64,000 bases of DNA from Buttiauxella gaviniae (GCF_040786275.1 NZ_JBFMVT010000002.1:1-64000); one strand, 5' to 3'. Shown: positions 16,521 to 26,249, numbered from the stretch's first letter. A program made the numbers and translations. Notes: generated by a model not told the origin, from the letters alone.

Positions 16521-16554
16521 AAAAAACTGTTGCTCTCAGTAATGGGAGCAACAG
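16521..16554 (-). terminator. Hairpin downstream of ydiK
   Basis: CTGTTGCTC (16527-16535) and GAGCAACAG (16546-16554) form a perfect stem. The A-run at 16521-16526 gives a U-run on minus-strand transcripts, so it should stop readthrough from the glycosidase side. It may also end ydiK mRNA less efficiently. Confidence 0.55.
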
Positions 16555-16717
16555 AGCAAAACTATTTAACATCTCTTATCAATTCACACCGCTATCTCTT
16601 CTGTTCAAGCCTTTGATTCCACCACAACGCGTTATTATGAGCCTAACCGTTTACTTTCTATTAACTATTGAGACGAATCCGAGAGACGCTCCAGGACCAG
16701 ATGCCTACTATTACTTC

Positions 16718-16819
16718 ACGGCTATGAATCAACGCATTGATTTATAAGCATGGAAATCCCCTGAGTGAAACAACGAATTGCTGTGTGTAGTCTTTGCCCA
16801 TCTAAGATGGGCTTTTTTT
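16718..16819 (+). ncRNA. rprA: RprA small regulatory RNA
   Basis: The segment matches the E. coli sRNA RprA closely. The 5' stem (AATCAACGCATTGATTTATA), the rpoS-pairing region ATGGAAATCCCCTGAGTGAA, and the terminator GCCCATCTAAGATGGGC followed by eight T are all present. RprA activates translation of rpoS with Hfq and also represses csgD and other targets. The position just after ydiK is the same as in E. coli. Upstream, GAGACGAATC near 16671 and a CTACTATT -10 region at 16706-16713 resemble the RcsB-activated rprA promoter. Confidence 0.93.
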
Positions 16820-16828
16820 TATCCCTTT

Positions 16829-16892
16829 ATCCCCGTCATACTTCAAGCTACAGCGGTGTTGGCTACACTCACAAACCCCAGTCATTTACTCA
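16829..16892. repeat. Half ERIC-like element abutting the glycosidase stop codon
   Basis: The sequence CCGTCATACTTCAAGCTACAG, then GTTGGCTACACTCAC and CCCCAGTCATTTACT follows about half of the ERIC consensus and stops exactly at the stop codon (16890-16892) of the GH3 gene. The other half is absent, so this is a truncated copy. Confidence 0.6.
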
Positions 16893-19268
16893 AAGATGTT
16901 CAATCTTGCAGTGACTCACCATTCGCCATTTACCATCGATTACCCTCGTGTCGCCACTCACCTTCACATATCCGGAACCTCTAATGTCCGCACTGGAAGC
17001 TCCAACGCGAATCTCAAATTCGCCGGGTTCCACAATGCGTTCCCCGCGACGTGAGGTGAAATTCAACATATCTGTTGGGACGGTAAAAGTGAGTCGTGCG
17101 CTGGCGCCTGGGTCGAGTTGCACCCGTTGGAACGCTTTTAATTCCTGAACAGGGCGCACCATTGAGGCGACTTTATCGTGTACGTAAAGCTGCACAACTT
17201 CACTCCCGGCCACCGTTCCGCTATTGCTGACTGTAATGTTCACTACCACTTCACCGTTTTCGTTTGCAACGGTATCACTGGCAACCTCAAGTGGGCCGTA
17301 ATTGAATTCGGTCCAGGTTTTACCGTAACCAAACGGGTAACGTGAGCCAAAATGGAAGGCAAACGGTGTGCCACCGCTTTTCAGTTTGTGGTTGTAGTAA
17401 TACGGTACCGCACCGGCACTTTTGGGAATGGAGACGACCAGTCGCCCGCCAGGTTCGGCGCGTCCGGTAAGCACATCCGCAATCGCGTATCCCCCTTCCT
17501 GCCCTGGTGCCCAGGCCATCAGCAACGCCGCAACGTTATCTTCCTGGCCGCCCAAATTGTAGGGACGCCCGCCCGTCATCACCACCACCACCGGTTTACC
17601 GGTCGCAATCAGTTCATCAAGCAATTGCTGCTGCACGCCCGGCAGCGTCAGGCTATCCGTATCGGAGCCTTCCCCTACGGTGCCGCTCTGGAATAAACCG
17701 GATAAATCCCCTACGCACAGCACCACAACATCGCTTTGCGACGCCGTTTTTACCGCTTCAGGAATGAGGGATGTGTCTTTCGAGACGGGCGATTCCTGCA
17801 TCGGTTTGCCACCGCTATCGCCTGGGAAAACCGGCGCCCCCGCCATGCGTTTTTCGATAATGTGGCAGCCTTTGGCGTACGACACATTATCGCGACCCAA
17901 TTGTTCACGCAGCGCTTCTAGCGGGGTGGTGACCTGCGAGGTTTGTTCGAGCATATCGCTGATAATAAGATGCACCGGAAAACTGTAGCCGCTTAACAAC
18001 GCGAGCGGATCGTCAGCCGTTGGGCCAATCACCGCCACGCGCGGCGTGCCACGCAACGGCAAAACGCCATTATTTTCAAGCAGGGTGATTGAGCGGGTAG
18101 CCACTTCGCGGGCGATTTTTTTTGTCGATTCCGTTTGCAGCACCACGCCGTTTTCATCTCGATAGGGATGCTCAAACAGGCCGAGACGGAATTTTTCTTT
18201 CAGTACGCGGCCTACAATTTCATCGATCTTTTTCATGGAAATCAGACCGCGATCCACCGCTTCGGCAAGATGACGGGCGCAATCGTCTTTCGGCAACTCC
18301 ACATCCAGCCCGGCGTTAAACGCCAGCGCCGCAGATTCCGCCGCATCATGGGAAACGCCGTGGTGTTGATGCAATAAACTCACGCCGCCGTAATCCGCCA
18401 CAATAAGCCCATCGAAGCCCCACTGCTCACGCAAAACGGTGGTCATCAGGAATTCATCCGAATGGCCCGGCTGGTTATCAATATCGTGGTAAGCAGGCAT
18501 GACTGAGCCCGCATCGGCGAGTTTTACCGCCATTTCAAAAGGCAGCAGGAAAGTGTCATTGAGTTCGCAAAAACCAAGGTGAACCGGCGCGTGGTTTCGT
18601 GCGCCTTCACTAAACGAATGGCCGACAAAATGTTTTAACGTTGCTAACAGGTCGCGATTTTTCCCCTGCAAACCTTTCACGTAATGGGTCGCCATCATGC
18701 CCACGAGCCACGGATCTTCGCCAAAAGTTTCCTCTGTTCTTCCCCAACGTACATCACGTGAAACATCCAGCACCGGAGCCAAACCCTGATGGCAGCCCGT
18801 GGAACGCGCCTCGTCACCAATCGCGTTGGCAGCACGCTCAATGAGATCTAAGTCCCAGGTGGAACCATAGTTGAGCGAGGAAGGGAACAACGTGGCATCT
18901 TTGCACAGCAGGCCGACCAAACATTCCTCATGAAACAGTGCGGGAATACCCAGTCGAGTCTCTTCTACGAGGGTTTTCTGCAAACGGTTGGCGGCGCGAA
19001 CGCCCTCTTTCGCATCAACAATATGAGTGCCTAACGGCCTGGTAATTTGCCCGACGCCCAGTTTAAGCCGCTCTGCCAGCGCCTTCTGTTGGGTTGTTCC
19101 AGAAAATTCATCACTCAAATCTATACGTTCGCGGTGTTGACCATCGCTTTGCAAAATTAACCACTGGGCGTGCATTTGCGCGAATTTTTCTTCCGGCGTC
19201 ATACGCGACAGCAGGTCGGCAACACGTTCATTTAAAGGGCGGTGAGCATCTTTATAAATGGCAGACAT
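16890..19268 (-). CDS. Cytoplasmic GH3 family glycosidase (beta-glucosidase/xylosidase type)
   Basis: The 792-residue glycoside hydrolase family 3 enzyme has no signal peptide, so it acts on sugars taken up into the cytoplasm. Domains in order: a TIM barrel (about 10-340) with FHEECLVG, KHFVGHS (from 212) and the nucleophile Asp292 in LIVADYGG; a GH3 C-terminal alpha/beta domain (about 390-620); and a fibronectin III-like domain (about 690-765). It is not periplasmic BglX, which has a signal peptide. It is divergent from a GPH-type sugar transporter (19590-20990), so the pair probably imports and cleaves a plant beta-glucoside or xyloside. Its last codons run into a truncated ERIC-like repeat. 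Substrate unknown. Confidence 0.85.
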   Translation of the reverse strand: MSAIYKDAHRPLNERVADLLSRMTPEEKFAQMHAQWLILQSDGQHRERIDLSDEFSGTTQQKALAERLKLGVGQITRPLGTHIVDAKEGVRAANRLQKTLVEETRLGIPALFHEECLVGLLCKDATLFPSSLNYGSTWDLDLIERAANAIGDEARSTGCHQGLAPVLDVSRDVRWGRTEETFGEDPWLVGMMATHYVKGLQGKNRDLLATLKHFVGHSFSEGARNHAPVHLGFCELNDTFLLPFEMAVKLADAGSVMPAYHDIDNQPGHSDEFLMTTVLREQWGFDGLIVADYGGVSLLHQHHGVSHDAAESAALAFNAGLDVELPKDDCARHLAEAVDRGLISMKKIDEIVGRVLKEKFRLGLFEHPYRDENGVVLQTESTKKIAREVATRSITLLENNGVLPLRGTPRVAVIGPTADDPLALLSGYSFPVHLIISDMLEQTSQVTTPLEALREQLGRDNVSYAKGCHIIEKRMAGAPVFPGDSGGKPMQESPVSKDTSLIPEAVKTASQSDVVVLCVGDLSGLFQSGTVGEGSDTDSLTLPGVQQQLLDELIATGKPVVVVMTGGRPYNLGGQEDNVAALLMAWAPGQEGGYAIADVLTGRAEPGGRLVVSIPKSAGAVPYYYNHKLKSGGTPFAFHFGSRYPFGYGKTWTEFNYGPLEVASDTVANENGEVVVNITVSNSGTVAGSEVVQLYVHDKVASMVRPVQELKAFQRVQLDPGASARLTFTVPTDMLNFTSRRGERIVEPGEFEIRVGASSADIRGSGYVKVSGDTRVIDGKWRMVSHCKIEHL

Positions 19269-19589
19269 AATATTCCCCTTTCGATTTCAGCCATCCGCGT
19301 AACCGTTCGCGGAGATGATTTTAATCATCAATATGGGTGATGAATGGGGGCCCAAACAATTGTCAGAATAACCCGTAAGATTACGTTTTTTGGTTTTTAG
19401 CCGTAAGTGTGACGAGATTCAAAAATATATCGCGGTTTAAGATTATTCCTCTGAAACCTTAGGGGATAAGAGATAACTCCGTCACAATTGGAAAGAAACA
19501 TAAAACACAAATGAAAAATTACAATACTCCTCTTCACATTCGCGACATATAACTACTGGCATATTCCGGCTTTAAATAAAGGTGAATGT
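19269..19589. promoter_or_regulatory. Divergent promoter region of the glycosidase/transporter pair
   Basis: Two palindromes lie just upstream of the glycosidase: CCGCG-taaccgtt-CGCGG (19295-19312), whose centre resembles a LacI/GalR-type operator, and GATGATT-tt-AATCATC (19314-19329). A half-conserved CRP-like site TGTGA-n6-TCAAA is at 19408-19423. The segment next to the transporter is A+T-rich. A sugar-responsive regulator plus catabolite control would fit; none of these sites is proven. Confidence 0.4.
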
Positions 19590-20990
19590 ATGTCGGTGTT
19601 AACGGAAAAGATTACTAACAGAGAAAAACTAGGTTTTGGGCTAGGCGATGCGGCAAGTCACATCGTTTTTGATTCATCAGTCGCCATTCTGGCTTATTTT
19701 TATACGAATATTTACGGTTTACCCCCGGCGGTCATGGGGACTCTATTTTTAGTCGTCAGGGTTCTGGATGCGATTACTGACCCTATTATGGGGGCGATTG
19801 CCGATCAGACGAAAAGCCGTTGGGGCCGTTTCCGCCCGTGGTTATTAATTATCTGTGTGCCCTTCGCGGTCAGTTGCGTACTGGTTTATTCCACTCCTGA
19901 TTTTGACCAAACGGGTAAAATCGTTTACGCCGTGCTCGCTTATATATTTATGACGTTAATGTATACCGCGATAAATATCCCTTACTGCTCGTTAGGGGCG
20001 GCGATTACGTCCGACCCACAAGAAAATCTTTCATTGCAATCATGGCGTTTTGCCATTGCGCCAATCGGCGGTGCGATGGGAACTGCGTTGATTCTGCCGC
20101 TGGCTGATTTTATTGCCCCAGGGGACAGAGCATCAGGCATGCAGTGGGCAATGGGTATCTTCGGCGTTATTGGCTGCGTAATGTTCCTGGTCTGTTTTAT
20201 TACCACTCGCGAGCGTATTACACCGGTAAAAGAAGAAAACCTGAATATTATGCGCGATGTGCGCGTGCTACTAAAAAATGACCAGTGGCGAATTCTTTCG
20301 GTTTATAACCTTGCCATGCTATGCGGTGTGGTTGTGCGTGGCAGTCTGTTGGTCTATTTCGTGCAATATATTCTGCATCAGGGCAGCGGCATTATTTCTA
20401 TATTTATGCTGGCTACCACCGTTGCCGCCGTCTTTGGCAGTTTGTTTGCAAAACATCTCGGCGGTTGGATGTGTAAAATCCGTGCTTCCATTTGGGTTAA
20501 CGTGCTCAGTGCGCTGATCGGGCTGTTATTCTTAGTGTTGCCTACGAATTACTGGATGCCTGCATTTATCGTCCATATTATGCTTAATATTTTGCAGGGC
20601 ATTAACGCGCCGCTGCAATGGTCGATGATTACCGATGCGAATAATTATGGCGAGTGGAAAACCCAGCGTCGAATTACCGGCATGAACGTAGCCGCCAATA
20701 TATTCATTATTAAGTTGGGTGTAGCCATCGGTGGGGCTTTAACAGGATGGGGCCTGGCATTGTTTGGCTACCAGTCAGGTGTTGAGCAGCAGTCCGCCGA
20801 AGCGGTTCGCGGTGTGTTGATTCTGTTTACTGTATTACCGGCTATTTTCTACTTAATTACTGCTATCTCGATTCGTTATTACAAATTAACGGAAGAGAGG
20901 ATGAACAGTATTGTGAGCGACCTTCGTATTGGGAAGTTCCAGACAGAGAGTGATATTCCGGTAGCGTTAAGTCCTAAAGCACTATCGTAA
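19590..20990 (+). CDS. GPH family sugar/glycoside:cation symporter
   Basis: The 466-residue transporter has about 12 hydrophobic segments and the family signature DPIMGAIADQTKSRWGRFRPW after the second segment, as in MelB, YicJ and XynB. GLGDAASHIVFDS at the N-terminus is also typical. It should import a glycoside together with a cation across the inner membrane. It is divergent from the GH3 glycosidase with a 321-bp shared control region. The start ATG 19590 follows AAAGGTGA. No sugar-specific regulator gene lies next to it; the LacI-type regulator at 34355-35329 is 13 kb away and only a possible partner. Confidence 0.9.
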   Translation: MSVLTEKITNREKLGFGLGDAASHIVFDSSVAILAYFYTNIYGLPPAVMGTLFLVVRVLDAITDPIMGAIADQTKSRWGRFRPWLLIICVPFAVSCVLVYSTPDFDQTGKIVYAVLAYIFMTLMYTAINIPYCSLGAAITSDPQENLSLQSWRFAIAPIGGAMGTALILPLADFIAPGDRASGMQWAMGIFGVIGCVMFLVCFITTRERITPVKEENLNIMRDVRVLLKNDQWRILSVYNLAMLCGVVVRGSLLVYFVQYILHQGSGIISIFMLATTVAAVFGSLFAKHLGGWMCKIRASIWVNVLSALIGLLFLVLPTNYWMPAFIVHIMLNILQGINAPLQWSMITDANNYGEWKTQRRITGMNVAANIFIIKLGVAIGGALTGWGLALFGYQSGVEQQSAEAVRGVLILFTVLPAIFYLITAISIRYYKLTEERMNSIVSDLRIGKFQTESDIPVALSPKALS

Positions 20991-20997
20991 AAACTGG

Positions 20998-21067
20998 CGG
21001 ATGTCGCTTTCGCTAATCCGCCCTGCAATTACGGTTTCCCAGGTCGGATTAGCGAAAGCGACATCCG
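20998..21067. repeat. Perfect 23-bp inverted repeat between convergent genes
   Basis: Arms 20998-21020 and 21045-21067 are exact reverse complements, each containing CGGATGTCGCTTTCGC, separated by 24 nt. They lie between the convergent transporter gene and ppsA. The core GGATG...CATCC resembles REP/BIME palindromes. The element probably ends or protects both transcripts. Confidence 0.65.
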
Positions 21068-21075
21068 ACTTTTAT

Positions 21076-23448
21076 TTACTTATTAGCTTCTGCCAGACTC
21101 AGCCAGGTTTGCACCACGGTATCTGGGTTCAGAGAAAGACTGTCGATCCCCTCCTCCATCAGCCAGGCAGCAAAATCTTCATGGTCGGAAGGCCCCTGAC
21201 CACAAATACCGACGTATTTTCCCTGTTTCTTCGCCGCTTTAATTGCCATCGACAGCAGCGCTTTTACTGCATCGTTGCGCTCGTCAAACAGTTCAGAAAC
21301 CACGCCAGAATCGCGATCCAGACCCAAAGCCAACTGCGTCATATCGTTGGAACCAATCGAGAAACCATCAAAATATTGCAGGAACTCATCGGCCAGTAAG
21401 GCGTTCGATGGGATCTCACACATCATAATGATTTTCAGACCGTTCTCACCGCGCTTCAGCCCCTGACGCTCCAGCTCTTCAACAACCGCTTTAGCCTGAG
21501 CCACGGTACGCACAAACGGCACCATCACTTCGACGTTTGTCAGGCCCATATCGTTACGCACACGTTTCATCGCAGCGCATTCCAGGGCGAAACAATCGCG
21601 GAAGCTGTCAGCGACGTAGCGACCTGCGCCACGGAAGCCAAGCATCGGGTTTTCTTCTTCCGGTTCATAACGCTCGCCGCCCACCAGGTTGGCGTATTCG
21701 TTAGATTTGAAGTCCGAAAGACGGACGATCACGCGCTTCGGCCAGAATGCCGCACCCAACGTTGCAATGCCTTCCGTCAGGCGGCCAACGTAAAACTCAA
21801 CCGGATCGTCATAGCCCTTCATCATTTCGCGGATTTCGTTTTGCAGCGCAGGTTCTTGCTGGTCGAACTCCAGTAGCGCACGCGGGTGCACGCCAATCAT
21901 ACGGTTGATGATAAATTCCAGACGCGCAAGCCCCACGCCTTCGTTCGGTAGGCAGGCAAAATCAAAGGCGCGGTCAGGGTTACCCACGTTCATCATTATT
22001 TTCAGCGGCAGATCCGGCATGGTATCGACCGTTGAGCTTTTCACGCTGAAATCCAATATTTCCTGATAAACATAACCGGTATCGCCTTCTGCGCATGAGA
22101 CCGTCACGTTCTGGTCATCGGTCATGCGTTCGGTAGCATCACCGCAGCCTACGACCGCCGGGATCCCCAGCTCACGGGCGATAATCGCCGCGTGACAGGT
22201 ACGCCCGCCGCGGTTGGTGACAATCGCCGCCGCTTTTTTCATGATCGGTTCCCAGTCAGGGTCGGTCATATCGGTGACCAATACATCGCCTGGCTGAATA
22301 CGATTCATCTCGCTGATATCGTGGATCACTTTTACCGGACCCGCGCCAATGCGGTGGCCGATGGCGCGCCCTTCAGCAATAATTTTACCGTGGTCGTGCA
22401 GTTGATAGCGCTCCATCACCTGGCCTTGAGAACGCACGGTTTCCGGACGAGCCTGTACGATAAATAACTTACCGGTATGCCCATCTTTGGCCCATTCGAT
22501 GTCCATTGGGCGACCATAGTGTTTCTCAATTTGCACTGCCTGTTTAGCCAGTTCCTGGACTTCTTCAGGTGTAATAGAGAATTTGTCGCGATCAATCTGG
22601 GGCACGTCTTCAATGCGAACCTGCTTGCCATGTTCCTGGCTTGCGGCATACACCATACGGATTTTTTTCGAACCCATATTACGGCGCACGATCGACGGTT
22701 TACCGGCTGCAAGGGTTGGCTTGTGAACGTAAAATTCATCCGGGTTAACCGCCCCCTGCACCACCATTTCACCAAGGCCATAGGCCGAGGTGATAAACAC
22801 CACCTGGTCGAAACCGGATTCGGTGTCGATGGAGAACAGTACACCGGAAGAGGCGAGATCCGAACGGACCATACGCTGCACGCCCGCAGAGAGCGCGACG
22901 CCACGGTGGTCATAACCCTGGTGAACACGATATGAAATTGCGCGGTCGTTAAACAGCGACGCAAAGACATGCTTCACGGCAACCAGTACCGCGTCATAGC
23001 CCTGCACGTTGAGGAAAGTTTCTTGTTGTCCGGCAAACGAGGCATCCGGCATATCTTCTGCTGTGGCGGAAGATCGCACCGCGAAAGAAGCATCTGCATC
23101 GTCTGAGGAAAGTTGTTCGTAGGCGTCGTGAATCGCCTTTTCCAGCTCAGGCTGGAATGGTGTATCGATTATCCATTGGCGGATTTGCGCGCCCGCTTTG
23201 GCAAGCTGCGTCACATCATCAATATCCGTTTTATCCAGCAGCTCATAAATACGCTGGTTTACGCCACTTTGGTCAAGAAAAAGGTTAAACGCTTCGGCCG
23301 TGGTGGCAAAACCATTCGGCACGGAAACACCCATACCTGAAAGGTTAGTAATCATTTCACCCAGAGAGGCATTTTTGCCTCCGACCCTGTCTACATCATT
23401 CATGCCGAGTTGGTTGTACCAAAGCACCAGCGGTGACGAGTTGGACAT
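21076..23448 (-). CDS. ppsA: Phosphoenolpyruvate synthase
   Basis: This 790-residue enzyme makes PEP from pyruvate and ATP (giving AMP and phosphate) for gluconeogenesis. An N-terminal ATP-binding domain (about 15-345) is followed by the phosphohistidine domain with the catalytic His in [15 protein letters not shown], and a C-terminal PEP-binding TIM barrel ([19 protein letters not shown]-like end with GICGQGPSD). ATG 23448 gives [15 protein letters not shown]; codons further upstream are not supported. The gene is divergent from ppsR and has a Cra site at 23532-23547, as in E. coli where Cra activates ppsA. Confidence 0.97.
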   Translation of the reverse strand: MSNSSPLVLWYNQLGMNDVDRVGGKNASLGEMITNLSGMGVSVPNGFATTAEAFNLFLDQSGVNQRIYELLDKTDIDDVTQLAKAGAQIRQWIIDTPFQPELEKAIHDAYEQLSSDDADASFAVRSSATAEDMPDASFAGQQETFLNVQGYDAVLVAVKHVFASLFNDRAISYRVHQGYDHRGVALSAGVQRMVRSDLASSGVLFSIDTESGFDQVVFITSAYGLGEMVVQGAVNPDEFYVHKPTLAAGKPSIVRRNMGSKKIRMVYAASQEHGKQVRIEDVPQIDRDKFSITPEEVQELAKQAVQIEKHYGRPMDIEWAKDGHTGKLFIVQARPETVRSQGQVMERYQLHDHGKIIAEGRAIGHRIGAGPVKVIHDISEMNRIQPGDVLVTDMTDPDWEPIMKKAAAIVTNRGGRTCHAAIIARELGIPAVVGCGDATERMTDDQNVTVSCAEGDTGYVYQEILDFSVKSSTVDTMPDLPLKIMMNVGNPDRAFDFACLPNEGVGLARLEFIINRMIGVHPRALLEFDQQEPALQNEIREMMKGYDDPVEFYVGRLTEGIATLGAAFWPKRVIVRLSDFKSNEYANLVGGERYEPEEENPMLGFRGAGRYVADSFRDCFALECAAMKRVRNDMGLTNVEVMVPFVRTVAQAKAVVEELERQGLKRGENGLKIIMMCEIPSNALLADEFLQYFDGFSIGSNDMTQLALGLDRDSGVVSELFDERNDAVKALLSMAIKAAKKQGKYVGICGQGPSDHEDFAAWLMEEGIDSLSLNPDTVVQTWLSLAEANK

Positions 23449-23531
23449 CGAAACAATCCTTTTGTGATATATGAATGAGAAATACATTACATCCTTTTTA
23501 GATTGGCATAATTATATGAGGGAATAAAACA

Positions 23532-23547
23532 GGTGAATCGTTCAAGC
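23532..23547. promoter_or_regulatory. Cra (FruR) binding site upstream of ppsA
   Basis: GGTGAATCGTTCAAGC matches the Cra consensus (TGAAnCGnTTCA type). It lies 84 bp upstream of the ppsA start. In E. coli, Cra activates ppsA from a site of the same sequence type. Confidence 0.8.
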
Positions 23548-23698
23548 AAAATAAAAATTTGAAATTTTCAGATATATTTACCTTCCGCATAACCTATTGA
23601 TTATTAATTTAATCCCTATATTAATAAAGGGTTAATGATTTGATGAAATTGAACTGGGCATTTTATTAAAAATAAAAACTACGTTTCATTTTTAAAAA

Positions 23699-23727
23699 TT
23701 GACTGCGATTGATCCAGGACGGATAGT
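23699..23727 (+). promoter_or_regulatory. Probable ppsR promoter
   Basis: TTGACT (23699-23704), a 17-bp spacer and GATAGT (23722-23727) form a reasonable sigma-70 promoter 46 bp before the ppsR start. The rest of the ppsA-ppsR interval (23449-23772) is A+T-rich and contains no reading frame. Confidence 0.5.
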
Positions 23728-23772
23728 TTTAATTTATGCTTCACCTAACGTCGTTACTTTCAGGATGAGAAA

Positions 23773-24606
23773 ATGGACAACGCAGTCGACAGGCAGGTTT
23801 TTTATATTTCTGATGGCACCGCTATTACCGCCGAAGTGCTCGGCCATGCGGTGATGTCGCAATTCCCGGTGGCGATCAACAGCATTACTCTGCCGTTTGT
23901 TGAAAACGAAAGTCGCGCGAACGCCGTGAAAGAACAAATCAATGCGATTTATCAGCAATCTGGCGTGCGCCCTTTAGTGTTCTACTCCATCGTGTTACCG
24001 GAAATTCGCGACATCATTTTGCAAAGTGAAGGCTTTTGTCAGGATATTGTGCAGGCTCTCGTCGCGCCTTTGCAGCAAGAATTGAAACTCGATCCCACGC
24101 CTGTTGCGCACCGCACCCATGGTTTGAATCCGGGGAATTTAATTAAGTATGACGCCCGTATTGCCGCCATTGATTACACTTTGGCGCACGATGACGGCAT
24201 TTCGATGCGTAACCTCGATCAGGCGCAAGTTATCCTGTTAGGCGTTTCGCGCTGCGGGAAAACACCGACCAGTTTGTATCTCGCCATGCAGTTCGGCATT
24301 CGGGCGGCGAACTATCCGTTTATTGCTGACGATATGGATAACATCCAACTGCCGGCGGTACTCAAACCGCTGCAGCACAAACTTTTTGGTCTGACAATTA
24401 ACCCGGAGCGCCTTGCCGCCATTCGTGAAGAACGCCGTGAAAACAGCCGTTACGCGTCATTGCGCCAGTGCCGACTGGAAGTCGCAGAAGTCGAAGCGCT
24501 GTTCCGTAAGAACCAGATTCGTTATTTGAATAGTACTAATTATTCCGTTGAAGAGATGGCGACCAAAATCCTGGATATCATGGGATTGAATCGCCGCATG
24601 TACTAA
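23773..24606 (+). CDS. ppsR: PEP synthase regulatory kinase/pyrophosphorylase
   Basis: The 277-residue DUF299 protein switches PEP synthase off and on by ADP-dependent phosphorylation and phosphate-dependent dephosphorylation of a conserved threonine near the catalytic histidine. The P-loop [15 protein letters not shown] is at about 153-167. The length equals the E. coli protein (277). It is divergent from its target ppsA and followed by aroH. Its stop codon lies inside the TrpR operator of aroH. Confidence 0.96.
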   Translation: MDNAVDRQVFYISDGTAITAEVLGHAVMSQFPVAINSITLPFVENESRANAVKEQINAIYQQSGVRPLVFYSIVLPEIRDIILQSEGFCQDIVQALVAPLQQELKLDPTPVAHRTHGLNPGNLIKYDARIAAIDYTLAHDDGISMRNLDQAQVILLGVSRCGKTPTSLYLAMQFGIRAANYPFIADDMDNIQLPAVLKPLQHKLFGLTINPERLAAIREERRENSRYASLRQCRLEVAEVEALFRKNQIRYLNSTNYSVEEMATKILDIMGLNRRMY

Positions 24607-24618
24607 CAAGCTAGTGCA
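24600..24618 (+). promoter_or_regulatory. TrpR operator of aroH
   Basis: GTACTAACAAGCTAGTGCA matches the E. coli aroH operator and the TrpR consensus (two CTAG-type half-sites). It includes the last codon and stop of ppsR (TAC TAA) and lies about 150 bp upstream of aroH. It should mediate tryptophan-dependent repression of aroH. Confidence 0.75.
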
Positions 24619-24765
24619 AAAGTGCAATTTTGTATGGTAGGGTGTACAGAATCTGGCGGTAACGATTCAGTTTTACGGTTGAATTCAACATAAATTGGTT
24701 TATCGTGACTGCCATCACTTCCCGGTACTCCTGCCGAGCTGAAGACAAAATTTCTGAGACACCCA

Positions 24766-25812
24766 ATGAATAAAACAGATGAATTGCGCACCGCGCGCAT
24801 CGACAGTCTGGTTACACCTGCGGAGCTGGCACAGCGTTTGGCTGTATCCCAGGAGGTTGCGCAAAACGTAACTGCCTCACGTCGTCGTATCGAAAAAATC
24901 CTTAACGGCGAAGACAACCGCCTGCTGGTTATTGTTGGCCCCTGCTCGATTCATGACCTTGATGCCGCGATGGACTATGCCTTGCGCCTGCAAGCCGCGC
25001 GTGAAAAACATCAGCATCGCCTTGAAATCGTGATGCGTACCTATTTTGAAAAACCACGCACCGTGGTGGGCTGGAAAGGTCTGATCTCCGATCCCGATTT
25101 AAACGGCAGCTACCGCGTAAACCACGGTATTGAGCAGGCACGCCGCTTGCTGTTGCAGGTTAATGAATTGGGTGTGCCGACCGCCACCGAATTCCTGGAT
25201 ATGGTGATCGGGCAGTATATTGCCGATTTAATCAGTTGGGGCGCGATTGGCGCTCGTACTACTGAGAGCCAAATCCACCGTGAAATGGCCTCTGCACTTT
25301 CTTGCCCGGTCGGCTTCAAAAACGGCACCGACGGCAATACGCGGATTGCCGTCGATGCAATTCGTGCGGCCAGAGCCAGCCATATGTTCCTCTCCCCTGA
25401 TAAACACGGGCAGATGACCATTTACCAGACCAGCGGCAACCCGTATGGCCATATCATTATGCGTGGCGGCAAACAGCCAAACTACCACGCAGCCGACATC
25501 GCAGCCGCCTGTGACAGCCTGCATGAGTTTGATTTACCAGAACAATTGGTGATTGATTTCAGCCATGGTAACTGCCAGAAGCAGCATCGCCGCCAGTTGG
25601 AAGTGTGCGAAGACGTCTGCAATCAGATTCGCAACGGTTCGCGCGCCATTGCCGGCGTGATGGCCGAAAGTTTTATTCGCGAAGGCACTCAGAAAATCGT
25701 GGCCGGGCAACCGCTGGTTTACGGCCAGTCGATTACCGATCCTTGTCTGAACTGGGAAGATACTGAAACGCTGCTCGATATGCTGGCGGAAGCGACGAAG
25801 AGTCGTTTCTGA
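24766..25812 (+). CDS. aroH: 3-deoxy-7-phosphoheptulonate synthase, Trp-sensitive
   Basis: The 348-residue class I DAHP synthase condenses PEP and erythrose 4-phosphate, the first step of the shikimate pathway. Conserved blocks VIVGPCSIHD-like (LLVIVGPCSIHDLDAAM), YFEKPRTVVGWKG, GARTTESQIHREMAS, GFKNGTDG and DFSHGNCQKQHR are all present. The assignment as the Trp-feedback isozyme rests on position (ppsR-aroH, as in E. coli), length and the TrpR operator upstream. A weak hairpin (25819-25844) follows the stop. Confidence 0.95.
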   Translation: MNKTDELRTARIDSLVTPAELAQRLAVSQEVAQNVTASRRRIEKILNGEDNRLLVIVGPCSIHDLDAAMDYALRLQAAREKHQHRLEIVMRTYFEKPRTVVGWKGLISDPDLNGSYRVNHGIEQARRLLLQVNELGVPTATEFLDMVIGQYIADLISWGAIGARTTESQIHREMASALSCPVGFKNGTDGNTRIAVDAIRAARASHMFLSPDKHGQMTIYQTSGNPYGHIIMRGGKQPNYHAADIAAACDSLHEFDLPEQLVIDFSHGNCQKQHRRQLEVCEDVCNQIRNGSRAIAGVMAESFIREGTQKIVAGQPLVYGQSITDPCLNWEDTETLLDMLAEATKSRF

Positions 25813-25918
25813 TTACCCGATGGGTAGCGTCATGGCTGCCCATCAAACTTCTTGTTTACCCGCCTCTTTCCCCAAACGCCCAAAATTGATCCATTCACAA
25901 ATTTCTTACAAATAGTGC

Positions 25919-25960
25919 TTGATGGTGAAACACAGTTTATTGATAATGATTATCATTGTT
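25919..25960 (+). promoter_or_regulatory. Fur box and promoter of the haem operon
   Basis: TTGATG (25919-25924), 17 bp, then GATAAT (25942-25947) make a good promoter. The 19-mer GATAATGATTATCATTGTT (25942-25960) is a near-perfect Fur box covering the -10. Iron-loaded Fur should repress hemP-hmuRSTUV. Confidence 0.85.
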
Positions 25961-25992
25961 ACATTGATTGGCATTTGTATACAGAGTGACAC

Positions 25993-26157
25993 ATGAATAA
26001 AACATTCACCGCTACGAATACGCAATCTGCGGCTATTCCCCGTCAGATCGACAGTAAGCAGTTGCTTGGCCCTGACGGGCGCGTGGTTATCATCCACGAA
26101 GGCCAACAATATCAATTACGTCAAACTCAGGCCGGGAAACTCATCCTGACTAAATAA
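25993..26157 (+). CDS. hemP: Hemin uptake protein HemP
   Basis: This 54-residue HemP/YdiE-family protein has the family pattern [29 protein letters not shown], ending GKLILTK. HemP is the small first gene of haem operons in many proteobacteria; in some it acts as a regulator of the haem receptor. It starts 33 nt after the Fur box and is followed by hmuR in the same direction. In E. coli only ydiE remains at this place; here a full haem operon follows. Confidence 0.93.
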   Translation: MNKTFTATNTQSAAIPRQIDSKQLLGPDGRVVIIHEGQQYQLRQTQAGKLILTK

Positions 26158-26211
26158 CCACCCAAAATAGCCCTCAAAATCATTCGCATTACATCGTGAC
26201 GGCAAAAGAAT

Positions 26212-26249
26212 GCAGCCAACAAAGATGTAACCCGAAGTATGAAGAGGGA
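26212..26249. repeat. Degenerate ERIC end in the hemP-hmuR interval
   Basis: GCAGCCAAC, then TGTAAC and GAAGTATGA, follows one end of the ERIC consensus in reverse orientation, with several mismatches. It would be transcribed between hemP and hmuR. Confidence 0.4.

Noticed and set aside
19408-19423. CRP-like site upstream of the GPH transporter
   Set aside because: Only one half (TGTGA) matches well; kept as a weak note in the control region and not as a separate site.
25819-25844. Hairpin after aroH as terminator
   Set aside because: Stem is imperfect and no T-run follows, so I do not call it a terminator.
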